64,000 nt of DNA, from assembly GCF_002217655.1 (NCBI RefSeq), contig NZ_NEWK01000002.1:1303164-1367163 (forward strand), written 5' to 3'. Source of the DNA: Geobacillus thermocatenulatus (lineage in GTDB: Bacteria > Bacillota > Bacilli > Bacillales > Anoxybacillaceae). A program made the translations under genes and the position numbers. The notes beneath the pieces are model-generated. The model was given only the letters and a program-made list of their open reading frames with translations. It did no database searches and was not told the DNA's origin. This document shows, in pieces, positions 41,558 through 51,387 of the stretch (position 1 is the stretch's first letter; every line of letters begins with the position of its first letter).

Positions 41558-42034
41558 TTACCTAGATGACGCTAGTCGGGCAACTTCCGCCAGCGCCTCA
41601 TCGACGTGACCCTTCACTTTCACTCCGCGCCATTCTTTGGCCAATGTTCCGTCAGGAGCAATGATGAACGTCGAGCGCTCAATGCCCATATATTCTTTGC
41701 CGAAATTTTTCTTTTTCTTCCATACCCCGTACAGCTCAGCCACTTTATGCTGCTCATCGGAAAGAAGCAAAAACGGCAACTCGTATTTTTCGATAAACGC
41801 TTCATGCCGCTTCAGCGAGTCAGTGCTCACTCCTAAAATGACGGCGTTCAACTCAGCGAACTGCGCATGGCGATCGCGAAAGTCGCATGCTTCGGCTGTG
41901 CACCCCGGGGTCATGTCTTTTGGATAAAAGTAAAGCACCACATACCGGCCGCGAAAATCAGACAGCGAAACCATTTTCCCATTGCTTGCCGGCAAAGTGA
42001 AATCTGGAGCTGGCTGGCCAATGGCAATCGTCAT
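41558..42034 (-). CDS. bcp: Thiol peroxidase Bcp (peroxiredoxin)
   Basis: 158 residues from ATG 42034 behind GGAGGGAAC. The peroxidatic Cys is in PKDMTPGCTAEACDFRD near residue 46, with a possible resolving Cys five residues later, the Bcp/PrxQ arrangement. It reduces H2O2 and organic peroxides using thioredoxin. Adjacent to perR, as in B. subtilis (ygaF). Confidence 0.93.
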   Translation of the reverse strand: MTIAIGQPAPDFTLPASNGKMVSLSDFRGRYVVLYFYPKDMTPGCTAEACDFRDRHAQFAELNAVILGVSTDSLKRHEAFIEKYELPFLLLSDEQHKVAELYGVWKKKKNFGKEYMGIERSTFIIAPDGTLAKEWRGVKVKGHVDEALAEVARLASSR

Positions 42035-42100
42035 GTCGTTCCCTCCGTCTTCTTCGTTTTCTTTTAGCGTAGCGAAGACGAGGGGAAATTGCAATTCATA

Positions 42101-42505
42101 TCAGCGATGATCCCAGTCAAACACGGTGCGCGTCACGATGACAGCAGGCATAATGTAGCCGAGCAGCGCTTCGGCAATGGCGATCCACCGCCCGACGCCA
42201 ATTGGAGTAACGTCTCCGTATCCGACCGACAAAAGCGTCATGCCACTCAAATACAAGCTGTCTTCAAGCAGCGACAAACGATCTTTCGATGCGCTATTTG
42301 GGGATGGGGTAAACACGGCATGGCCGTTTACTTGTAAAATCATATAAATCATGGCAAAACCGAGCAACATCGTTAAATACCATTGGACGAGAACCCATAA
42401 GCTATCGAGTGACATGCGATGCGTCGCTTGCACGCGCACTGTCCAAAGCGAGGTGATGCTGCCGAGCAGTACGGCGGCAACAATGCCAAGGAAGGCGTAA
42501 TCCAT
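42101..42505 (-). CDS. Two-helix potassium channel protein
   Basis: 134 residues from ATG 42505 (GTG 42508 also possible) behind GGGGGG. Several hydrophobic segments with the K+ selectivity filter TLLSVGYGDVTP near residue 93 and a pore helix before it. There is no RCK domain, so it is either an unregulated pore or pairs with a separate subunit. Confidence 0.82.
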   Translation of the reverse strand: MDYAFLGIVAAVLLGSITSLWTVRVQATHRMSLDSLWVLVQWYLTMLLGFAMIYMILQVNGHAVFTPSPNSASKDRLSLLEDSLYLSGMTLLSVGYGDVTPIGVGRWIAIAEALLGYIMPAVIVTRTVFDWDHR

Positions 42506-42674
42506 CACGTTCCCCCCATTTTGGTCCGTCGTTCATATATACGCGGACAACCGGGCGATTATACCGCATGACCCTCCGCACCCTGCTTGAATCGGCAGCA
42601 CTCCTGTATTCCACCGGATCGCCCGACCCATTTGGCAAGCCAGCGTCCCGTCAGACGAAGCCAATCGTTGCGCT

Positions 42675-43634
<960 letters not shown>

Positions 43635-43652
43635 TCACCCCTTCTTCCTTTT

Positions 43653-43670
43653 TTGTGAATATATTCACAT
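43653..43670. promoter_or_regulatory. Rex operator at the ldh promoter
   Basis: TTGTGAA-TATA-TTCACAT is a near-perfect Rex palindrome, 25 bases upstream of ldh. It overlaps a -10-like TATATT on the minus strand (TTGTGG 18 bases before). High NADH should release Rex and switch on ldh. Confidence 0.88.
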
Positions 43671-43759
43671 TTTATTTTACGCCACAACATGCTAACGATA
43701 CAGACAAGATTGTGTCGATTGCTTGACCATTGTTTGTCATTTTGATGGCAAATGAACAA

Positions 43760-43790
43760 AAACGGGCGGGGCGCCTAGCTCCCCGTCCCG
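43760..43790 (-). terminator. Terminator of the ABC-2 exporter operon
   Basis: CGGGACGGGG and CCCCGCCCG form a stem overlapping the last codons, followed by TTTTTG on the minus strand. Confidence 0.7.
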
Positions 43791-44560
43791 CGATATCGTC
43801 TCACCCCGGCGTTCCAAAGCATGACCGAAACGGTGAAGCAAACCATGCCGACCACTGGGGTGAAAAAGGCATAACTGTACCATTCCTTTTTATCAAGAAA
43901 ATAAGCAGCGGGATAAACGCCGACAAAGGCAAACGGCAGCACCCACGTTAAAATATAGCGGATGACGCGATGATAAATATCGATCGGGTAGCGGCCATAG
44001 CTGCTGATGTTGTACATCATCGGCATGATGGAGGTGCGGGCGTCGGCAAAAAAACTGATCGTCGCCAGTGAAATGAAAATGCCGGCATAAATCAATGCAC
44101 CGCCAATCACAAGCAAAATAAACACGAAGACATCATACCAATGAAATGAAAGAGACAAGCGGCTGCCGGCATACAGCATAATGATCAGCCCGGGCACAGC
44201 GCCAAGCAACGATTCGAGCTCCATCCGCTCCAAAACAATTTGAAACAGGCTGTTTAGCGGGCGTGTCAACACGCGATCCATTTCCCCCTGCACAATATAT
44301 CGTTCATTAAAATCCCAAAGGTTAAAAAAGGCGCCAAATACGGCATACGGAACAAGAAAAAAACCGTAAATAAACAAAATCTCATCGCGCGACCAGCCGT
44401 GAAGCAGCGTTGTATGGCCGAACACAACCAGCAAAAATACCAAGTTGACCGCCTGCGCCATTAAGTCGGACAACCATTCAATGAGCAAATCAGTGCGGTA
44501 TTGCAATTTTGTCTTCATGTACTGGGCCATATATTGAAAAAAAACAGATACGTAAAACAA
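43775..44560 (-). CDS. ABC-2 type exporter permease 2 (DUF990-like)
   Basis: 261 residues from TTG 44560 behind GGGGGG, three bases after the previous stop. Six hydrophobic segments. FNERYIVQGEMDRVLTRPLN (near residue 90) is the cytoplasmic motif of DUF990 permeases, which come as unequal pairs with one ATPase. The exported compound is unknown; relatives occur with antibiotic or lipid export functions. Confidence 0.82.
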   Translation of the reverse strand: MFYVSVFFQYMAQYMKTKLQYRTDLLIEWLSDLMAQAVNLVFLLVVFGHTTLLHGWSRDEILFIYGFFLVPYAVFGAFFNLWDFNERYIVQGEMDRVLTRPLNSLFQIVLERMELESLLGAVPGLIIMLYAGSRLSLSFHWYDVFVFILLVIGGALIYAGIFISLATISFFADARTSIMPMMYNISSYGRYPIDIYHRVIRYILTWVLPFAFVGVYPAAYFLDKKEWYSYAFFTPVVGMVCFTVSVMLWNAGVRRYRGTGS

Positions 44561-44563
44561 TGT

Positions 44564-45358
44564 CTACCCCCCTTGCACAACAAGCCGTTTTTTCGCCACC
44601 CGCCATAGCAGCGCGATCGGAAACCATAACAGCACGCACCACGCCGCCTGCGTGAACAATCCATCGCTTACAGCGGCGCCTTGGAAGCTTTCCGTAATGA
44701 TCATGCTTGGAATATAGCTAATGGCTTGAAATGGCATATACGCCATGAGCTGCTGCGCCCAATCCGGGTAAAACGACAAAGGCAAAATAAGACCGGAAAA
44801 TAGATCGATAATAAACCGCTTCGCCCTAAGCAACCCTTCATTTCGGAACGTAAAGAACGTCACAACCCCCGCAAGCAAGTTCAGCTCCGAAAAAATGATA
44901 AAGCTAAATAGAAGCGACAAGCCGAAAGACAGCCACGTTTTGGCGTGTCCCGGAAACTGAAGCGGCAAAAAAAGCGATACGAAAAAAAGCCCAGGCAGCG
45001 ATAAAAAGAAAAGGCGAAACAACCCTTCGCCAAGCCCTTGCACAGCTTTCATCCCTAAATAGCTGTACGGGCGGATGAGTTCGACCGCCACTTTTCCATC
45101 GCGGATTTCCATGGCGATTTCACGGTCAAGATTATTAAAATAAAACGCCCGCGCCAGCCACGAAATGGCGACATACGTCGTCATTTGCCCAAGCGACATC
45201 CCTTGCATCGATGATTTACCGCCATAAATGGCTGACCAAAGAAAGTAATACGCTGCGATGTTAATGGCGTAAATCAAAATGCCAGTGTAATAGTTTGTCC
45301 GGTAGGCGAGCATCATTAAAAAGCGGATGCGGACCATTTCCATATACTTATCCACGGA
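44564..45358 (-). CDS. ABC-2 type exporter permease 1 (DUF990-like)
   Basis: 264 residues if started at GTG 45358, which has AAGGTG seven bases upstream and overlaps the ATPase gene by 11 bases; ATG codons at 45343 and 45337 are alternatives. Six hydrophobic segments and the motif EIRDGKVAVELIRPYSYLG, the counterpart of the QGEMDRVLTRPLN block in its partner. Forms the membrane channel with the next gene. Confidence 0.82.
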   Translation of the reverse strand, partial: SVDKYMEMVRIRFLMMLAYRTNYYTGILIYAINIAAYYFLWSAIYGGKSSMQGMSLGQMTTYVAISWLARAFYFNNLDREIAMEIRDGKVAVELIRPYSYLGMKAVQGLGEGLFRLFFLSLPGLFFVSLFLPLQFPGHAKTWLSFGLSLLFSFIIFSELNLLAGVVTFFTFRNEGLLRAKRFIIDLFSGLILPLSFYPDWAQQLMAYMPFQAISYIPSMIITESFQGAAVSDGLFTQAAWCVLLWFPIALLWRVAKKRLVVQGG

Positions 45359-46352
45359 CAGCACCTTCTTCATAAATGTTGCGGACGATTTCTTCCGTCG
45401 GCACTTCATGAATGCGAATGTCTTGCAGCGCACAACGGGCAGCCACGCGACTGACCACTTCCGGCACGCCTCCTGATGGGACGTGCGAGACCCAAACGTT
45501 TGGCTGTTCACCTTTTTTCCAAACAACCTCCAACCCTTCAGTCAACTGCTGCAAAAAAGCGGACGTCACCGCTTCGGCGAACGTAAAGGCGACCCGTTTT
45601 CCTTGGCCCCATCTTTCTTTCAGGCGCTCAAGCGACCCGTCGTAAATGATTTTCCCTTCATCGAGCATAATGACCCGTTCGCAAAGCGCTTCAATGTCTG
45701 ACATGTCGTGCGTCGTCAGCAGAATCGTCGTGCCATACCGTTCATTCAATTGCTTTAAAAACTGGCGGATGTTGAGTTTGACAAGCACATCAAGGCCGAT
45801 CGTCGGTTCATCCAAAAACAACAGCGGCGGGTTGTGAATGAGCGCGGCGGCAAGCTCACAGCGCATCCGCTGGCCAAGCGACAGCTTGCGCACCGGTTTA
45901 TCAAGCAGCGGGCCGATCTCAAGCATGTCAATCACCTCGCCCATATGGCGGCGATATTGCTCGTCTGAGACGCGGTACACTTTTTTCAACAAGCGAAACG
46001 ATTCTTGAACAGCGATGTCCCACCATAATTGCGAACGCTGGCCGAACACGACGCCGATCGTGCGCACGAATTTTTCCCGTTCTTTATGCGGATTCATTCC
46101 GTTGACGACAATGCGCCCAGACGTTGGGGTTAAAATGCCGGTCAACATCTTGATCGTCGTCGATTTGCCGGCGCCGTTTTCGCCGATATAGCCGACGATT
46201 TCCCCTTGCTTAACAGCAAACGAAATGTCATCAACCGCTCGAACGAGCGTATAACGGCGCGTCCATAAATCGCGAAACGCTCCGACAAGGCCGGAGCGGC
46301 TTTTGTGCACTTTAAATTCTTTGCGCAAATGTTCTACTTCAATCGCGTTCAT
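45348..46352 (-). CDS. ABC exporter ATP-binding protein
   Basis: 334 residues. Walker A GENGAGKSTTIKMLTG near residue 62, Q-loop VFGQRSQLWWDIA, signature KLSLGQRMRCELAAAL near 148, Walker B LLFLDEPTIGLD, and the switch His in LTTHDMSDIE. The VFGQR stretch and the extra N-terminal segment are typical of DUF990-linked ATPases. A 100-residue C-terminal domain follows. Three-gene operon with the two permeases. Confidence 0.88.
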   Translation of the reverse strand: MNAIEVEHLRKEFKVHKSRSGLVGAFRDLWTRRYTLVRAVDDISFAVKQGEIVGYIGENGAGKSTTIKMLTGILTPTSGRIVVNGMNPHKEREKFVRTIGVVFGQRSQLWWDIAVQESFRLLKKVYRVSDEQYRRHMGEVIDMLEIGPLLDKPVRKLSLGQRMRCELAAALIHNPPLLFLDEPTIGLDVLVKLNIRQFLKQLNERYGTTILLTTHDMSDIEALCERVIMLDEGKIIYDGSLERLKERWGQGKRVAFTFAEAVTSAFLQQLTEGLEVVWKKGEQPNVWVSHVPSGGVPEVVSRVAARCALQDIRIHEVPTEEIVRNIYEEGAVRG

Positions 46353-46607
46353 CATTTTCCTCCTGGCCTCTCCTTGGCGTCAATTGAAAAAGGCGGCATG
46401 CGCCCTTCTCCTATGTTGCATTATACATGAATCGCCGCCATTTGCATCTTTTTTGTTTTCCAGTCTGTTGACGCCATTGCGCCAGCCGCCGCCCTGCGTT
46501 CATCTTCCATCAACGCCCACTCGCCGATCGACCGTCGTCAATTGACGGAAACAAACGATTTCTTGCCGGATTTTTTCAGCCGGCACTCCCTTACACCTAC
46601 TACAGCA

Positions 46608-46636
46608 TTGAAGTTTGATTCTCATCGGTTTACTAT
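46608..46636 (+). promoter_or_regulatory. Promoter of hemL
   Basis: TTGAAG (46608-46613), 17 bases, TACTAT (46631-46636). The remaining 200 bases up to the divergent ATPase gene hold only a short stem at 46565-46584 (GCCGG...CCGGC). Confidence 0.5.
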
Positions 46637-46673
46637 AGAAAGAGGCAGTCAACGGAAACAGGAGGATCAAGCC

Positions 46674-47960
46674 ATGCAGTGGACCAAATCAGAACAATTA
46701 TATGAAGAAGCGCTCCAGCACATTGTTGGTGGAGTGAACAGCCCGTCCCGCTCATACAAAGCGGTCGGCGGCGGTGCGCCAGTCGTGATGGAGCGGGCGC
46801 AAGGAGCCTACTTTTGGGATGTGGATGGAAACAAGTACATCGACTACTTGGCCGCCTACGGACCGATCATCGCCGGGCACGCCCATCCACACATCGCGGA
46901 AGCCATCCGCTGCGCCGCCGAGACCGGTGTGTTGTACGGCACGCCAACGCCGCATGAGATCACGTTTGCCAAAATGTTAAAAGAGGCGATCCCGTCGCTC
47001 GAGAAAGTGCGGTTTGTCAACTCGGGAACGGAGGCGGTGATGACCACGATCCGCGTCGCCCGCGCCTACACCGGACGAAGCAAAATCGTCAAATTCGAAG
47101 GCTGCTACCATGGCCATTCGGATCTTGTGCTCGTCGCCGCCGGCTCGGGCCCATCGACGTTGGGGACGCCGGACTCAGCCGGCGTGCCGCCGAGCATCGC
47201 CCAAGAAGTCATTACCGTGCCATACAACGATGTCGAATCGTTCCGCGAAGCGATGAACGTTTGGGGCGAGCAAGTCGCAGCGGTCCTCGTCGAGCCGATC
47301 GTCGGCAACTTCGGCATCGTCCTGCCAAAACCGGGCTTTTTAGAAGCGATCAATGAGATTGCTCACAAGGAAGGGGCGCTCGTCATTTACGACGAAGTGA
47401 TCACCGCCTTCCGCTTTATGTACGGCGGAGCGCAAAACTTGCTCGGTGTGGAGCCCGACTTGACAGCGATGGGGAAAATCATCGGCGGGGGCTTGCCGAT
47501 CGGGGCATATGGCGGACGCCAAGACATTATGGAACAAGTCGCTCCGCTCGGACCAGCGTACCAGGCCGGGACGATGGCCGGCAACCCGGCGTCGATGCTT
47601 GCGGGCATCGCTTGCCTTGAAGTGTTGAAACAAGAGGGAGTCTATGAGCATCTCGACCAATTGGGAGCCATGCTGGAAGAGGGCATCCTTGCCCATGCTC
47701 GCCAATGCGGCCTGCCGGTGACTGTCAACCGCTTAAAAGGCGCGCTCACCGTCTTCTTCACTGACGAAAAAGTAGAAAACTACAAGCAAGCCCAACAAAG
47801 CGACGGCGAGATGTTCGCCAAGTTTTTCAAACTGATGTTAAAACAAGGAATCAATCTCGCGCCATCGAAATACGAAGCATGGTTTATCACCCTCGCCCAT
47901 ACGGAAGACGATATCGCCTATACGATCGACGCGGTCGGCAAGGCGTTCCGGCAGCTATAA
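46674..47960 (+). CDS. hemL: Glutamate-1-semialdehyde 2,1-aminomutase
   Basis: 428 residues from ATG 46674 behind AGGAGG. PLP enzyme of haem synthesis that makes 5-aminolevulinate. Seen: [16 protein letters not shown] at the start, the cofactor Asp in [12 protein letters not shown] near residue 243 and the Schiff-base Lys in [17 protein letters not shown] near 270. Its place between ygaE and bcp matches the second B. subtilis copy, gsaB, so this may be the paralogue outside the main hem operon. Confidence 0.94.
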   Translation: MQWTKSEQLYEEALQHIVGGVNSPSRSYKAVGGGAPVVMERAQGAYFWDVDGNKYIDYLAAYGPIIAGHAHPHIAEAIRCAAETGVLYGTPTPHEITFAKMLKEAIPSLEKVRFVNSGTEAVMTTIRVARAYTGRSKIVKFEGCYHGHSDLVLVAAGSGPSTLGTPDSAGVPPSIAQEVITVPYNDVESFREAMNVWGEQVAAVLVEPIVGNFGIVLPKPGFLEAINEIAHKEGALVIYDEVITAFRFMYGGAQNLLGVEPDLTAMGKIIGGGLPIGAYGGRQDIMEQVAPLGPAYQAGTMAGNPASMLAGIACLEVLKQEGVYEHLDQLGAMLEEGILAHARQCGLPVTVNRLKGALTVFFTDEKVENYKQAQQSDGEMFAKFFKLMLKQGINLAPSKYEAWFITLAHTEDDIAYTIDAVGKAFRQL

Positions 47961-47989
47961 TCGCTTACGCCTCCGTCACCCTCATCCAA

Positions 47990-48014
47990 CATCGCCCGCG
48001 TCAGACGGGCGATG
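47990..48014 (+). terminator. Terminator of hemL
   Basis: CATCGCCCG pairs with CGGGCGATG, followed by TTTTGTTTT. Confidence 0.85.
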
Positions 48015-48076
48015 TTTTGTTTTCGCTGCACTTGTTGACAATTTTGTGAACAACGCAGGAGAACGGGAAAGGGTCA

Positions 48077-48105
48077 TTGATTTCCACCTGCCTGCATGGT
48101 ATGAT
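48077..48105 (+). promoter_or_regulatory. Promoter of the 48213 gene
   Basis: TTGATT (48077-48082), 17 bases, TATGAT (48100-48105). Confidence 0.55.
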
Positions 48106-48167
48106 AAACACCAAATTCTGAAAATTAAGACTCGCATTTTTCATCCAGCAAGCAGTGGAGGAGGTGA

Positions 48168-48204
48168 CCGGCGCCGAGGGGAGAACGCCCTCCCGACCGC
48201 GCCT
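48168..48204 (+). other. Hairpin separating Shine-Dalgarno from start codon
   Basis: AGGAGGTGA (48159-48167) is about 45 bases before the ATG at 48213. Between them GGCGC...GCGCC and GGGGAG...CTCCC can fold as a two-part stem that would bring the Shine-Dalgarno within normal distance of the start. Confidence 0.45.
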
Positions 48205-48212
48205 AAGTATAT

Positions 48213-49262
48213 ATGGAGCAACGTACATATCGTTTGGCAAACGAAGCGAACCAGCGCGGCGCCCTGTTGTTGGCGGCCGTGGAAAAGCGGAACATCCCGA
48301 CCAACGAACATGTCCAAGCTGTCCTTCAGACGCTTGCCCAATGGGGCGCAAAAGGAAACGCTGCGATTCAGCTGGACATCCCGCGCAAACTATGGATGGA
48401 AAAACTGGCTAATGCCGGACAAAATCCAGAAATTGCAACAAACAGCTATTTCACCGTCGGCCATATACACATTGCGCCTTCCGCTGACGCGGAGCGGATT
48501 CGGGCGCACCTTCGCCAATTGTGCAAACAGTTTGGCTTCATTCTTCTGTTCGAAACCATCCGGCCATCCGCAGATGAAAGCGCCTTGTTTTGGCAAATCG
48601 CCATGCTGCCAGGCGATGTATTTTCGTTATCCGACCGCTTGTTTCGGCTGACGGCCGCTATGGAACGCGAGCCGCACGTCCGCGTTGCTTCGCTCGGCCA
48701 CACTCATGTTGTCTATCAAGCAGATACGCTGGCTGATTTGTTGCGCGAACCGGATGTATCCCATCCGTTTCTCGCCTCAGCCGCCGCGTTCGCCTATGTC
48801 GGGCAAGCAGACGCCTCCCTTTGCCATCACCGGCTCGGTTCAGCCGGCATGCTTGTCCATTGCGGGGAAATGTCTGTTGGTGCTGTGGAGGCGCTCATTT
48901 ACGACCACGGTTACAGCCTGCTCGAGGCAGCCGGAGTTGCTTTTTGGCCCGACGCGGCCAAACAACACAGCTTTCAGCCGCTCGGACAAATGCCGGCATG
49001 TTTTGTCGCCAGCTTCGAACAAGAAGCTGTATGGGTCGCCGGAACAGCCGGAGCGCTTTGGAAAACGGACGATTCCTCTCGTGTGTTCATCGCCTCTCAT
49101 CCGCAGGGCGGCCATGCCGAACCGCTCGCTCCCGGCCAGCCGCTGGCGCTCATCCATTCCACAGCGGGGCGAAACCAATGGCTGAATGGCGACCATTTCC
49201 GCCAAGAGATGGCAATCCGCCTCTCCAACCGACGCGACGCACATGCTCCGATCTCCTTTTGA
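48213..49262 (+). CDS. Protein of unknown function, 349 aa
   Basis: The frame is closed by TAA at 48204 upstream, so ATG 48213 is the first start; there is no adjacent ribosome binding site (see the hairpin at 48168). The protein is soluble, with an N-terminal helical part (LANEANQRGALLLAAVEKRN), a middle part with several His and Cys (SLCHHRLGSAGMLVHCGEMS) and no signal peptide. Codon use is like its neighbours and the frame is clean over 1 kb, so it is real. I do not recognise a family. Confidence 0.7.
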   Translation: MEQRTYRLANEANQRGALLLAAVEKRNIPTNEHVQAVLQTLAQWGAKGNAAIQLDIPRKLWMEKLANAGQNPEIATNSYFTVGHIHIAPSADAERIRAHLRQLCKQFGFILLFETIRPSADESALFWQIAMLPGDVFSLSDRLFRLTAAMEREPHVRVASLGHTHVVYQADTLADLLREPDVSHPFLASAAAFAYVGQADASLCHHRLGSAGMLVHCGEMSVGAVEALIYDHGYSLLEAAGVAFWPDAAKQHSFQPLGQMPACFVASFEQEAVWVAGTAGALWKTDDSSRVFIASHPQGGHAEPLAPGQPLALIHSTAGRNQWLNGDHFRQEMAIRLSNRRDAHAPISF

Positions 49263-49378
49263 TCCTTCACGCCCTGTCGATTTCGGCGGGGCGTTATATT
49301 TTTTCCTTGCGCACATAGGATGAAACTGTGTATAGTACTGAATGGTCCACCAAAACAAAAAGGAGAGTTTTGATATAG

Positions 49379-50458
49379 ATGAAACTCGGTGCCCGCATTT
49401 TCAAAACGGGGATCGCAGTGGCGCTCGCCTTGTTCTTAGCAACGCTCTTTCAGTTTCCATCGCCGTCATTCGCCGGCATTTCCGCTGTGTTCGCCATGCA
49501 GCCGACCATTTACCGCTCCTATTTATCGCTGATCGAGCAAGTGCAAGCGAATGTGATCGGCGCCTTGTTCGCCATTGCCGCTGTCCTTATCCTTGGACGC
49601 GATCCGTTGATCGTCGGTTTGACGCTGATGCTCGTCATCGCCCTTTGCCTAAAAATGCGCCTTGAATCATCGACGATTTCCGTAGCGCTTGTCACCGTCA
49701 TTGCCATTATGGAATATACAGACCGCCAGTTCATTGAATTTGCGGCCATTCGCTTTTTCACGATGATGCTCGGTATTTTCGCTGCCTTTGTCGTCAACTT
49801 GATTTTCTTGCCGCCAAAATACGAAAAAAAGGTATATGAAAAAATCAGCGAAGAAACAGAGGCCATTTTAAAATGGATCCGCCTGCATAAACAGCAGGCA
49901 GCCAACCATCACCATTTGAAGGAAGAAATTGAAACACGACACGAAGAAATGACCAAACTCGAGCATCTATATTTTATGTACAAAGAAGAACGCACGTATT
50001 TTCGACGCCAACGCTTTCAAAAATCTCGCAAACTCGTGTTGTACCGGCAAATGATAGCAGCGGCCGATCGGGCTTTATCTGTCTTAAAATGGCTGCACCG
50101 GCTCGAAAACGAGTTCAGCCGCTTGCCCGCCGAGCTTCGTCAAGCCATCTGCCTGCATCTTGGCTGCTTGCTTGACTACCATGAGCAACTGTTGCTGAAA
50201 TTTATCCATAAGGCAAAGCCGCTCCCTCACAGCAGACGGGCCGAGGAAATTCATCATCAGCGCGAGCAGCTCACTTCCGCCTTTTATGCGGACGGCCAAC
50301 CGCCGGGCGATTATCGGTTGTTTTCTTTAATCGGAGCGATCATGGATTATGGGGATCGCCTTGAACATTTAGATAAACTGATTGACAGTTACCATCACTA
50401 CCATTACGATGAAACGCTGGAAAAAGAGCTGGAAAAGTCAGCAGGCGGCCGCTCGTAG
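49379..50458 (+). CDS. YgaE-like aromatic acid exporter family protein (FUSC/DUF939)
   Basis: 359 residues. The N-terminal 145 residues form four to five membrane helices (VALALFLATLFQFPSPSFAG, FAMQPTIYRSYLSLIEQVQANVIG shown in part), the FUSC/ArAE half-domain, and the rest is a long charged helical cytoplasmic domain. The B. subtilis YgaE protein is of this kind and lies next to gsaB, as here. AAAGGAGAG is 12 bases before ATG 49379, a long spacing. Confidence 0.82.
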   Translation: MKLGARIFKTGIAVALALFLATLFQFPSPSFAGISAVFAMQPTIYRSYLSLIEQVQANVIGALFAIAAVLILGRDPLIVGLTLMLVIALCLKMRLESSTISVALVTVIAIMEYTDRQFIEFAAIRFFTMMLGIFAAFVVNLIFLPPKYEKKVYEKISEETEAILKWIRLHKQQAANHHHLKEEIETRHEEMTKLEHLYFMYKEERTYFRRQRFQKSRKLVLYRQMIAAADRALSVLKWLHRLENEFSRLPAELRQAICLHLGCLLDYHEQLLLKFIHKAKPLPHSRRAEEIHHQREQLTSAFYADGQPPGDYRLFSLIGAIMDYGDRLEHLDKLIDSYHHYHYDETLEKELEKSAGGRS

Positions 50459-50469
50459 CGGACCGCCTG
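50442..50469. terminator. Terminator of ygaE and of the peptide transporter operon
   Basis: CAGGCGG...CCGCCTG with an inner CCGC/GCGG, between two convergent genes, followed on the plus strand by TCAATTTTT. Confidence 0.7.
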
Positions 50470-50471
50470 TC

Positions 50472-51371
50472 TCAATTTTTCATCCGTGGGTCAAGCGCAT
50501 CGCGCAACCCGTCGCCCATTAAGTTAAAGCCAAGCACCGTCAGCATGATCGCCAATCCAGGGAAAATCATCGTCCACGGCGCCTGAGTCAAGAAATCTTT
50601 GGCGTCCGATAGCATTTTCCCCCACTCCGGATTGGGCGGCTGCGCCCCCAAGCCTAAAAAGCCCAGTGCGGCCGCTTCGATAATGGCCGTGGCGATCGCC
50701 AGTGTCCCTTGAACGATGATCGGCGCGAGGCTGTTGGGCAAAATATGATGGAATAAAATGCGCCAGTCGCTCATGCCGATCGCTTTCGCTGCCATAATGT
50801 ATTCTTCTTGCTTAATGCTTAGCACGCGAGAACGGATGAGCCGCCCAAAGTTCGGTACATTAATGACCGCAATGGCGATGAGGGCGTTTTGCAAAGAAGG
50901 CCCGAGCACAGCAACGATGCCGATCGCCAATAAAATGCTCGGAAACGCCAGCATAATGTCAAACAAACGCGAAATCACCCCATCAATCCAGCGCCCATAG
51001 TAGCCGGCGATAATGCCAAGCAGCGAACCAACCACGACCGAGCCGAGCACGGAAAAAAATCCGACCCACAGGGAAATGCGGGCTCCATATATCACGCGGG
51101 AAAAAATGTCGCGGCCGAAATCATCGGTGCCGAACCAATGCTCCCCAGAAGGCGGCTGCAGCCGCTCGGCCAATTGCTGTTCCTTGTAATCATACGGCGC
51201 CAGCCACGGCGCCAAGAGGGCGACAATGATGAAAAATAAAACGATCCCAGCGCCGACCAAGGCGATTTTATTTTTTCGAAATCGCCGCCATGCTTCTTTC
51301 CATAAAGAAACGGATTCCGTCTCCCCCATTGCCGCTGGCGGTGTTGCCGGCGTGCGTGCTAGTTCAGCCAT
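50472..51371 (-). CDS. Peptide ABC transporter permease, DppC/OppC type
   Basis: 299 residues from ATG 51371 behind GGGGGAGG. Six membrane helices, the N-terminal OppC extension FGTDDFGRDIFSRVIYGAR near residue 85, and the ATPase-contacting EAA loop EYIMAAKAIGMSDWRILFHH near 195. Last gene of the five-gene operon. Confidence 0.9.
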   Translation of the reverse strand: MAELARTPATPPAAMGETESVSLWKEAWRRFRKNKIALVGAGIVLFFIIVALLAPWLAPYDYKEQQLAERLQPPSGEHWFGTDDFGRDIFSRVIYGARISLWVGFFSVLGSVVVGSLLGIIAGYYGRWIDGVISRLFDIMLAFPSILLAIGIVAVLGPSLQNALIAIAVINVPNFGRLIRSRVLSIKQEEYIMAAKAIGMSDWRILFHHILPNSLAPIIVQGTLAIATAIIEAAALGFLGLGAQPPNPEWGKMLSDAKDFLTQAPWTMIFPGLAIMLTVLGFNLMGDGLRDALDPRMKN

Positions 51372-51387
51372 AGGCGCCCTCCCCCTC

